64,000 nt of DNA from Chitinophaga pinensis (GTDB lineage Bacteria > Bacteroidota > Bacteroidia > UKL13-3), in contig CAMARW010000007.1 of assembly GCA_945860865.1 (NCBI GenBank), positions 62,001 through 126,000 on the forward strand, read 5' to 3'. Below, piece by piece: positions 1 to 6,998 of the stretch; positions within the stretch are counted from its first letter, which is position 1; each line of letters begins with the position of its first letter. The notes beneath the pieces were generated by a model. That model saw only the letters and a program-made list of their open reading frames with translations, was not told the origin of the DNA and ran no database searches. The position numbers were made by a program, and so were the translations under genes.

Positions 1-1131
1 AAGCCAACACCTATTCAAGAATTGGCTATTCCAGTTATTTTAGCCAACAAAGATTTAATAGCCTGTGCCCAAACAGGTACGGGTAAAACAGCCGCTTATG
101 TTTTGCCCATTATTGATAAAATTTTAGATTCAGACCATAGCCATTTAAATACATTAATTTTAGCACCAACACGCGAATTAGCGGTTCAAATAGACCAGCA
201 AGTGCAGGGTTTTAGTTACTATGTGCCGGTTAGCTCCATTGCCATTTATGGTGGCGGAGATGGTGCCATTTGGGATCAGCAAAAGAAAGCTTTAAAAGCG
301 GGAGCAGATATTATTATTGCCACGCCTGGGCGCCTAATTTCACAGCTTGCCTCGGGAGATATTAAACTAGAGAAATTAGAGCATTTAATTTTAGATGAGG
401 CCGATAGAATGCTTGATATGGGCTTTTATGATGATATCATTAAGATTATTTCCTATTTGCCAAAAAACCGACAAACCTTATTGTTTTCGGCTACTATGCC
501 CCCCAAAATTAGAACATTGGCTTCTAAAATTCTAAATCAGCCAGAAGAAATTAGTATAGCCATCTCTAAACCTGCAGCAGGTATTTTACAACAAGCCTAT
601 TTAACTTATGATGCGCAAAAAATTCCGCTATTGGGCGAAATTTTTAAAGCTACTGCTTATCAAAGTGTAATCATTTTTGCTGGAACCAAAGACCGTGTTA
701 AAAGTTTACAATTTGAACTAAAACGTATCGGTTTAAAAGCGCGTTCTTTCCATTCAGATTTAGAGCAAAAAGAACGCGAAGATCTTATGAATGAGTTTAG
801 AAGCAGAAAAGTGCAAGTGTTAATTGGTACCGATATTTTATCACGCGGGATAGATGTAGATGGAATTGATCTGGTGGTAAATTTTGATGTGCCACCCGAT
901 CCAGAAGATTATGTGCATCGCATTGGAAGAACCGCCCGCGCAGAATCTAAGGGCACTGCCATCACCTTCATTAATGAAAAAGACCAACGCCGTTTTCATG
1001 CCATTGAAACGCTAATAGAAAGAGAAATTCCTAAATTACCTATGCCTTCTTTTTTGGGTGAAGCCCCAATATACTCGCCCAAAACACGCCGGCCTGAACC
1101 TAAACGTGGGTTTAAACCAAAGCGGAAGTAG
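1..1131 (+). CDS. DEAD-box RNA helicase, RhlE-like (5' end missing)
   Basis: ATP-dependent RNA helicase that remodels RNA, probably in ribosome assembly or mRNA decay. The frame is open from base 1, and the first codons already encode the Q-motif (KPTPIQ), so only the extreme N-terminus lies outside the window. Motifs follow in order: AQTGTGKT (Walker A), PTREL, TPGR, DEAD, SAT, then the second RecA domain with GTDILSRGID and HRIGRTAR. The C-terminus is a short basic tail rich in Lys, Arg and Pro, as in small RhlE-type helicases, and there is no extra folded domain. Choice among RhlE, DeaD and other paralogs cannot be settled from this part. An AATTACGAATTA repeat follows the stop codon. Confidence 0.95.
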   Translation, partial: KPTPIQELAIPVILANKDLIACAQTGTGKTAAYVLPIIDKILDSDHSHLNTLILAPTRELAVQIDQQVQGFSYYVPVSSIAIYGGGDGAIWDQQKKALKAGADIIIATPGRLISQLASGDIKLEKLEHLILDEADRMLDMGFYDDIIKIISYLPKNRQTLLFSATMPPKIRTLASKILNQPEEISIAISKPAAGILQQAYLTYDAQKIPLLGEIFKATAYQSVIIFAGTKDRVKSLQFELKRIGLKARSFHSDLEQKEREDLMNEFRSRKVQVLIGTDILSRGIDVDGIDLVVNFDVPPDPEDYVHRIGRTARAESKGTAITFINEKDQRRFHAIETLIEREIPKLPMPSFLGEAPIYSPKTRRPEPKRGFKPKRK

Positions 1132-1139
1132 GAGTTATT

Positions 1140-1168
1140 AATTACGAATTATAAATTACGAATTACGG
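1140..1168. repeat. AATTACGAATTA-type intergenic repeat, single copy
   Basis: A 29-bp stretch of AATTACG/AATTA words just after the helicase stop codon. It differs by one base from the unit at 48602-48630, which also occurs at 48637-48664 and, inverted, at 48836-48863. It is a dispersed intergenic repeat of this genome; no function is known to me. Confidence 0.75.
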
Positions 1169-1191
1169 GTTTATATATTAAAGACTAAAAA

Positions 1192-2217
1192 ATGAAATAT
1201 CAATTATTTGGACATACAGGTTTACGTGTTTCTGAGCTTTGTTTAGGAACTATGGGTTTTGGCACAGAAAACGGTTGGGGTGCAGATTTTAATACTAGCA
1301 AAGAGGTGTTTGATGCTTATGCAAACGCAGGTGGAAATTTTTTAGATACTGCCAATATTTATACGCAAGGAACCTCTGAAAAGTTTTTGGGAGAATTTAT
1401 TGGTTCAGACCGCGACCATTATGTGGTGGCTACTAAATATTCATTGAAGGATAGAAATGGCGACCCAAACTATGCGGGTAACCATAGGAAAAACATGGTA
1501 CGATCTGTACAAGAGAGCTTAAAGCGCCTGCAAACAGATTATATAGATGTTTTGTGGTTGCATATTTGGGATTTTACTACGCATCCAGAAGAAGTTTTGT
1601 TGGCCATGAACGATTTAATTTCCAAAGGTTTGGTGCATTATATTGGTATAAGCGATACGCCCGCATGGCGTGTGGCGCAGGCTAATACAATAGCCGAATT
1701 AAGGGGATGGAACAGATTTGGCGGGCTACAAGTAGAATACAGTTTAATTAACAGAACGGCTGAGCGCGATTTGCTGCCTGTTGCTAAAGCCTTGAACCTT
1801 ACCTTAACTCCTTGGGCACCATTGGCTGGAGGGGCATTAACAGGAAAATATATCAAAGGAGATAAGGGCCGCTTGCTAGAAAATTCTAAAAGATTAAACG
1901 AGCGAAATACCCAAATCGCCCAAAAAGTAATGGCGGTTGCAGAAGCCATGGAATGTACGCCTGCGCAAGTTGCCCTAAAATGGGCCATACAGAGAAACCA
2001 ATCAGTGGTTCCTATTGTTGGAGCCACCAAAGCGCATCAAATAAAGGATGCTTTGGGCTCAGTTAATATCGAAATTCCTGCTAATTTATTGCAAGAACTT
2101 AATGATATATCTGCTATAGAGTTAGGTTTTCCGGGTGATTTTTTCAATGAACCAGGCGTGATAGATGTAACATACGCACAAACTAAATCACAAATAATTT
2201 TTCGTGATTTAGTTTAA
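1192..2217 (+). CDS. Aldo/keto reductase
   Basis: NADPH-dependent oxidoreductase of the aldo/keto reductase superfamily, 341 residues, a normal length for a single (beta/alpha)8 barrel. The catalytic tetrad is visible: Asp in FLDTANIY, Tyr four residues later, Lys in VVATKY and His in VLWLHIWD. The C-terminal cofactor region VVPIVGATKAHQ is also present. It resembles the YajO/Tas/voltage-channel-beta-like class that acts on aldehydes or small ketones, but the substrate cannot be read from the sequence. The ATG follows an A-rich stretch. It is a single gene, converging closely on fabI (14 bp between the stops). Confidence 0.9.
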   Translation: MKYQLFGHTGLRVSELCLGTMGFGTENGWGADFNTSKEVFDAYANAGGNFLDTANIYTQGTSEKFLGEFIGSDRDHYVVATKYSLKDRNGDPNYAGNHRKNMVRSVQESLKRLQTDYIDVLWLHIWDFTTHPEEVLLAMNDLISKGLVHYIGISDTPAWRVAQANTIAELRGWNRFGGLQVEYSLINRTAERDLLPVAKALNLTLTPWAPLAGGALTGKYIKGDKGRLLENSKRLNERNTQIAQKVMAVAEAMECTPAQVALKWAIQRNQSVVPIVGATKAHQIKDALGSVNIEIPANLLQELNDISAIELGFPGDFFNEPGVIDVTYAQTKSQIIFRDLV

Positions 2218-2231
2218 TGCATGTGAAATAT

Positions 2232-3053
2232 TTATGAGGTGCTTTTATCCATTAATTTAAATACATCATAGCTAAATCCGGTATTGCTAAAACCGCCATC
2301 ATGGAAAAGGTTTTGCATAGTAACCATTCTGCTTAAATCAGAGAACATTAATACACAGTAGTCTGCACAAGCCTCAGCACTAGCGTTACCCAATGGTGAG
2401 AGAGCAGAAGCATAATCAAAAAAGTCGCCAAAGCCTTTCACTCCGCTACCTGCAGTAGTTGGGGTTGGACTTTGAGAAATGGTATTTACGCGTACTTTTT
2501 TGGCTTTACCGTAATGGTAACCGAAACTGCGGGCAACTGATTCTAATAATGCTTTAGCATCTGCCATTTCGTTATAATCTGGGAACACTCTTTGCGCTGC
2601 AATATAGGATAAGGCTACAACAGAACCCCAATCATTTATGGCATCCATTTTATAGCAAGTTTGTAATAACCTGTGAAAGCTCATAGAGCTAATATCGTAG
2701 GTTTCGTGTGTCCATTTGTAGTCTAGGTCTGTATAAGTTCTACCCTTACGAATATTTAAACTCATGCCTACAGAGTGTAAAATGAAATCTATTTTACCGC
2801 CCAAAATTTCCATCGATTGGCTAATGAGATTCTCCATATCTTCATTTTTGCTTACATCGCAGGAGATAATTTTGGCTTGGTTGCAAATTTCTGCCAACTT
2901 GTTAATTTCACCCATTCTCATGGCTATTGGGGCGTTGGTTAATACAAATTCCGCTCCTTGTTCATGACATTTTAGGGCAACTTGCCAAGCTATACTTTTA
3001 TCGTTTAATGCTCCAAAAATGATACCTTTTTTTCCTTTTAATAAGTTATTCAT
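2232..3053 (-). CDS. fabI: Enoyl-[acyl-carrier-protein] reductase (NADH), FabI type
   Basis: Catalyses the last reduction in each cycle of type II fatty acid synthesis, in the cytoplasm. The 273-residue product has the divergent SDR architecture of FabI: N-terminal GIIFGALNDKSIAW nucleotide-binding loop, and the catalytic set Tyr150, Tyr160 and Lys167 (Tyr-x6-Lys) in SYIAAQRVFPDYNEMADAK. The frame extends upstream to a TTG at 3086, which would add an artefactual His-rich leader from a run of ATG/ATGATG triplets; I chose the ATG at 3053 because FabI proteins start two or three residues before the LLKGKKG segment. It is divergent from the M1 peptidase with about 90 bp between them. It would be the expected triclosan-class target. 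Confidence 0.95.
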   Translation of the reverse strand: MNNLLKGKKGIIFGALNDKSIAWQVALKCHEQGAEFVLTNAPIAMRMGEINKLAEICNQAKIISCDVSKNEDMENLISQSMEILGGKIDFILHSVGMSLNIRKGRTYTDLDYKWTHETYDISSMSFHRLLQTCYKMDAINDWGSVVALSYIAAQRVFPDYNEMADAKALLESVARSFGYHYGKAKKVRVNTISQSPTPTTAGSGVKGFGDFFDYASALSPLGNASAEACADYCVLMFSDLSRMVTMQNLFHDGGFSNTGFSYDVFKLMDKSTS

Positions 3054-3142
3054 ATTAATTAAATGATGATGATGATAATGATGCAAGTTTAAGGTTTTTA
3101 TGTTGAACGTGGAAAAGGTTTTTATTTGCTTAATTTGCTACT

Positions 3143-4753
3143 ATGAAAAAAGTATATTTAATAAAATCTTCTTTTGTGTTTTTATCTTTTTTTTATTTGT
3201 TTATCAGTGTTTTACAAGCAAAGGAGAATAGGTTACAATCGGTTTATGATGTGCTACATTATAAAATTGAGTTAAAAATTTTACCAGATAACCAGGAAAT
3301 TATAGGTTCGAACCAATTTAAAATACGCGCTTTGAGAGGGTTTAAATCCATATCATTCAACCTTTTTCGCCAGTTTAGCATTAGTTCAGTTATTTATGAT
3401 AAAAAAGTATTACCGCTAAGTAGAAGCAATAATGATTGTATTATTATTTTTCCTGAAACCATTAAAAAAGGAGATACTTTATCTTTTACGGTTCATTATA
3501 GTGGTAAGCCAACCGTTGCCAAAAATGCTCCTTGGGATGGTGGTTTTGTTTGGCAAAAAGATAGCAATCAAAAACCATGGGTGGGCCTTGCCTGCGAAGG
3601 TTTAGGCGCTGCTTCTTGGTTGCCCTGCAAAGACCAATGGGATGACGAGCCCAATAGTGTGAATGTAAATTTGAGGGTGCCTAAGGGTTTGGTTGGTGTA
3701 AGTAATGGGCGGCTATTGAGAAAAAAATCTTATCCAGATGGTACAGATGGTTTTGAATGGGAGGTAAGTTCACCTATAAATCATTACAATATAACTGTAA
3801 ATGTGGGCGATTTTAAACATTGGGAAGACCATTATGTTAGTGCCAATGGAAAAATTTTATCCCTCAATTATTATGTGCTCGAGTATAATTTGGCCCAGGC
3901 AAAAACACATTTTCAACAAGTTAAAAGAATGCTCAAAGCTTTCGAATTTTATTTTGGTAATTACCCGTTTTACCAAGATGGATATAAATTAGTGGAAACA
4001 CCCTACTGGGGAATGGAACACCAAAGCTGTGTGGCTTACGGAAACAACTACAAAAACAACAAATATGGCTTTGATTTTATTATTGTGCACGAAAGTGGTC
4101 ATGAGTGGTTTGCCAATAACATTACTGCTAAAGATAAAGCCGATATGTGGATTCATGAGGGTTTTACAACCTACAGTGAAGCCCTTTTTGTAGAGCACCA
4201 ATTTGGGTTTCCAAGGGCAGTGCAATACCTGATAGAACAAAAAGAAAAAATTAAAAATGAAAGCCCTTTAATTGGTCCGCGTGGGGTAAATTTTAACCGC
4301 CCAGATAATGACAATTACTACAAAGGAACCTGGGTTTTGCATACCTTACGTAACTGCTTAGATAATGATACAATGTGGTTTAATACGCTTAAAGATATGA
4401 ACGAATACTTCAGGCATCAAACGGTTACCAGCAAACAAATTGAGGAGTATATTTCGGTTCGAACCCAAACGGATTGGAAACCTTTTTTTGATCAATACTT
4501 AAGAACCAAAGATTTGCCTGTGTTGGAGTATTTTTTGGTTAAAAAAGATGGATTAAACGAATTGCATTACCGATTAAAATCGCCAGTTAGGAAGCTAAAA
4601 TTGCCCGTTAAAGTAACACTTGCCAGAGATAAATATGAGTTTTTGGTCTTCGAAAAAAAATGGAAAATTATTGATTTGCCCTATTCAGATATAGCATTGT
4701 TTAAATTTAATGAAGGGAGTTTTTTGGTTAACTGGAAGAAAGGATATGAATGA
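3143..4753 (+). CDS. M1-family zinc metallopeptidase, secreted
   Basis: Zinc aminopeptidase-like protein of 536 residues, shorter than classical M1 aminopeptidases (600-900) because the large C-terminal helical domain is missing or reduced. An N-terminal hydrophobic signal peptide (about residues 1-27) points to export to the periplasm or surface. The zinc site is H316-E-S-G-H320 with the third ligand Glu339 in WIHEGF, the canonical HExxH-x18-E spacing. The substrate-anchoring GxMEN motif appears as WGMEH. No T9SS sorting domain is present. Divergent from fabI and followed after 53 bp by a thioredoxin-like gene. A TAATTTG element lies only 6 bp before the ATG. Confidence 0.9.
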   Translation: MKKVYLIKSSFVFLSFFYLFISVLQAKENRLQSVYDVLHYKIELKILPDNQEIIGSNQFKIRALRGFKSISFNLFRQFSISSVIYDKKVLPLSRSNNDCIIIFPETIKKGDTLSFTVHYSGKPTVAKNAPWDGGFVWQKDSNQKPWVGLACEGLGAASWLPCKDQWDDEPNSVNVNLRVPKGLVGVSNGRLLRKKSYPDGTDGFEWEVSSPINHYNITVNVGDFKHWEDHYVSANGKILSLNYYVLEYNLAQAKTHFQQVKRMLKAFEFYFGNYPFYQDGYKLVETPYWGMEHQSCVAYGNNYKNNKYGFDFIIVHESGHEWFANNITAKDKADMWIHEGFTTYSEALFVEHQFGFPRAVQYLIEQKEKIKNESPLIGPRGVNFNRPDNDNYYKGTWVLHTLRNCLDNDTMWFNTLKDMNEYFRHQTVTSKQIEEYISVRTQTDWKPFFDQYLRTKDLPVLEYFLVKKDGLNELHYRLKSPVRKLKLPVKVTLARDKYEFLVFEKKWKIIDLPYSDIALFKFNEGSFLVNWKKGYE

Positions 4754-4806
4754 AAGGTAAATCTTGGCAAGTTTTTTGATTCAAAGAAAAATACTAATAT
4801 AGCAAC

Positions 4807-5310
4807 ATGAAAAAATTATCATTAATGGGATTATTCCTCGTTTTTGCTTTCTTATCCAAAGCTCAAAAAGAAGTTCAAACAATGCCTAGTATTGTACTTA
4901 AGGATATGGACGGAAAGTCTAAAAATGTAGCAGAATACTCGCAATCAGGTAAAATTACCATTATAAGCTTTTGGGCCACCTGGTGCTCGCCTTGCAAAAA
5001 AGAACTTAATAACATGCACGAATTGTACGATGAGTGGAAAGAAAAATATGATTTAAAAATTGTAGCCGTTTGCACAGATAATACCAGAAATACCCAGAAG
5101 GTAAAACCTTATGTGGATGGCCAGGGTTGGGAGTTTGATATTATAATGGATGTAAACCAAGATTTACAAAGAGCCATGAATATTGTGCAAATTCCGCATA
5201 CTTTTCTATTAGATCAAAATGGGAAAATTATCTACCAACACAGTGGTTATGTTGAAGGTGATGAATTTTCGCTAGAAGAAAAAATCAAGGCTTTGATGCC
5301 AAAGAAATAA
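4807..5310 (+). CDS. TlpA/ResA-like thiol-disulfide oxidoreductase
   Basis: Exported thioredoxin-fold protein of 167 residues with a signal peptide ending near LSKAQ (residue 20). The redox centre is C60-S-P-C63 in FWATWCSPCKKEL, and the cis-proline is in VQIPHTF. This class reduces disulfides in the periplasm, for example apocytochrome c or copper-site cysteines of oxidase subunits. It shares strand with the M1 peptidase 53 bp upstream and may be co-transcribed. The actual partner is not visible; a link to the cytochrome oxidase genes 14 kb away is only inference. Confidence 0.88.
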   Translation: MKKLSLMGLFLVFAFLSKAQKEVQTMPSIVLKDMDGKSKNVAEYSQSGKITIISFWATWCSPCKKELNNMHELYDEWKEKYDLKIVAVCTDNTRNTQKVKPYVDGQGWEFDIIMDVNQDLQRAMNIVQIPHTFLLDQNGKIIYQHSGYVEGDEFSLEEKIKALMPKK

Positions 5311-5328
5311 TTATTTTTACGTCTATAC

Positions 5329-6195
5329 CTACAATGCCATCATCATTGCATCCAATTTTATTTCGGATGCTCTGCTGATAGGTGCAAGGGGCAAGCGAAC
5401 GTAATTTTCGCATAATCCCATTTTGCTTAATACGTATTTTATGCCACCCGGATTGCCTTCCATAAATATGCCTTTCATTATGGCATATAATTGATAATGG
5501 ATTTGGCGGGCTTCTTCAAATTTTCCATCTAATCCTAATCTTACCATGCTCGAGAATTGTTTAGGGTAAGCTTGGGCAATTACAGAAATAACGCCGCTCA
5601 TACCCATGGCTAAAAAGGGTAGGGTTAAATTATCATCACCAGAAATTACATCAAACTCTGCAGGCTTCTCATTCATAATATCCATAAATTGTTCTGGATT
5701 GCCGCTAGCTTCTTTGATGGCGGCAAACTTCTCGCTGGCATTGGCCAATCTGAGTGTTGTTTCGGCCGTCATGTTAGAGCCTGTTCTACCGGGTACATTG
5801 TACAATATAATGGGTACTTCTGTATATTCTTGAATGGCCATATAATGTTGAAAAATGCCTTCTTGGGTAGGTTTATTATAGAACGGACTAACAGATAAAA
5901 TGGCGTTATAGCCACTAAAATCGAATGCTTTAAGCGTATCTATTAGCTCTGAGGTGTGGTTGCCTCCAATGCCTGCCACTAGAGGAATTCTGCCAGCTGC
6001 TTGCTCTTTGATAAAAGTATACACTTGAGCCTTTTCTACCTTGCTTAAGGTTACACTTTCTCCTGTGGTGCCTAAGGCAACCAGGTATTCTAAACCACCA
6101 GAAATGCAGTGTTCAACAATATTTGCTATAGCATCAAAGTCTATGCTTAAATCTTTTTTAAATGGGGTTACTAATGCTACGCCTGTGCCTCTCAT
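5329..6195 (-). CDS. dapA: 4-Hydroxy-tetrahydrodipicolinate synthase
   Basis: Condenses pyruvate with aspartate-semialdehyde, the first committed step of lysine and diaminopimelate synthesis. The 288-residue protein is normal for DapA. Schiff-base Lys161 sits in IKEASG, Tyr132 in ILYNVPGRTG, and the Thr pair 43-44 in GTTGE, matching the E. coli catalytic residues. An in-frame codon further upstream (6231) would add 12 residues unlike the family; the ATG at 6195 gives the standard MRGTGVALVTPF start, and a TAnnTTTG promoter element sits between the two candidates, which supports the shorter form. The nearby genes are unrelated in function. Confidence 0.95.
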   Translation of the reverse strand: MRGTGVALVTPFKKDLSIDFDAIANIVEHCISGGLEYLVALGTTGESVTLSKVEKAQVYTFIKEQAAGRIPLVAGIGGNHTSELIDTLKAFDFSGYNAILSVSPFYNKPTQEGIFQHYMAIQEYTEVPIILYNVPGRTGSNMTAETTLRLANASEKFAAIKEASGNPEQFMDIMNEKPAEFDVISGDDNLTLPFLAMGMSGVISVIAQAYPKQFSSMVRLGLDGKFEEARQIHYQLYAIMKGIFMEGNPGGIKYVLSKMGLCENYVRLPLAPISRASEIKLDAMMMAL

Positions 6196-6214
6196 AATTA
6201 ATTCTAATTTTGAA

Positions 6215-6222
6215 CAAAGGTA
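6215..6222 (-). promoter_or_regulatory. Bacteroidota -7 promoter element before dapA
   Basis: TACCTTTG on the minus strand fits the consensus TAnnTTTG exactly. Transcription would begin about 5-8 bases downstream, leaving a leader of roughly 12-15 nt before the dapA ATG at 6195. No clear TTTG -33 element is seen. Confidence 0.5.
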
Positions 6223-6259
6223 AGGTTTCAATAAAATTTATTTAGGCCATTTTAAATAT

Positions 6260-6997
6260 TTACAATGCGCCACGCCAAATAACCTCAGAGGCATATTCGC
6301 CCCAATCTTTCAGTGCTTTGCCAATTTCTGCTTTAAAATCTTTAAAAGGGATGATTTTTGATTTAGTTTTGGGCAAAACAAAAAGGTTTTCTGCAATTAG
6401 TTGTGAGCTAACTTTAGTGGCAAAATAGGTTGTGTTTATCCTCGGAACTACCAGCCCCAATATCATACCTGGCAAGCCATTAAACGATTCTGGTCCGCCA
6501 CCAACTGGTATTTCATCTGTGTAAAAAGCGATAATATAAATAGAGTCTAAAATAATGGTACTGGCTTTCCTGCAATTGTGGCCAGCAATATTTCTAAATT
6601 CATTTTCTAGTTTCCATTGATACTTTGGCAAGCTATCTTTTAGGTGATAACTTTTCTCATAAATTATTTTTTCTGCCTCGTATGTTTGCATACTTAAATG
6701 TTGCAATACGCTATTAGAATTGGCCATTTTATGCCAAGTAAAAGCCGGACTCTCATCTTCCAAGTGCATTTTATAAATTGACTGTTTGGTATTAAACTGC
6801 AATTGAAAAACATCTACTTTGTATTTTGGGGTAGTTTTTTTTCTGGCTTCCGACCAACTATTTTCTTCGCTAAATTGCTTGTGCATATTTTCTCTGCGTT
6901 CAAACAATATTTCGCCACTTAAAATAAGTTGTTGAGCTATAGTAGGGGAACTAAAAATCAATGTAAAAAATAAGATTATGCTTAATTTCTGTTTCAT
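6260..6997 (-). CDS. GLPGLI family protein
   Basis: Exported protein of 245 residues with a signal peptide (about 1-21, ending PTIAQQ) and the diagnostic GLPG(M)ILGL motif near residue 175, preceded by the usual Tyr/Trp-rich beta-strand region and a NIAGHNCRKAST segment typical of the family. GLPGLI proteins are restricted to Bacteroidota, are predicted beta-rich periplasmic or outer-membrane-associated proteins, and have no established function to my knowledge. Its ATG lies one base after the stop of the upstream outer-membrane receptor gene, so the two are almost certainly translated from one message and work together. Confidence 0.85.
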   Translation of the reverse strand: MKQKLSIILFFTLIFSSPTIAQQLILSGEILFERRENMHKQFSEENSWSEARKKTTPKYKVDVFQLQFNTKQSIYKMHLEDESPAFTWHKMANSNSVLQHLSMQTYEAEKIIYEKSYHLKDSLPKYQWKLENEFRNIAGHNCRKASTIILDSIYIIAFYTDEIPVGGGPESFNGLPGMILGLVVPRINTTYFATKVSSQLIAENLFVLPKTKSKIIPFKDFKAEIGKALKDWGEYASEVIWRGAL

Positions 6998-6998
6998 T

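Noticed and set aside
1638-2030. Antisense frame within the aldo/keto reductase gene and similar opposite-strand frames elsewhere
   Set aside because: They are shadows of well-supported genes with no independent features.
3054-3086. His-rich N-terminal leader on fabI
   Set aside because: It arises from a run of ATG-like triplets read from a TTG; FabI proteins start at the downstream ATG (3053).
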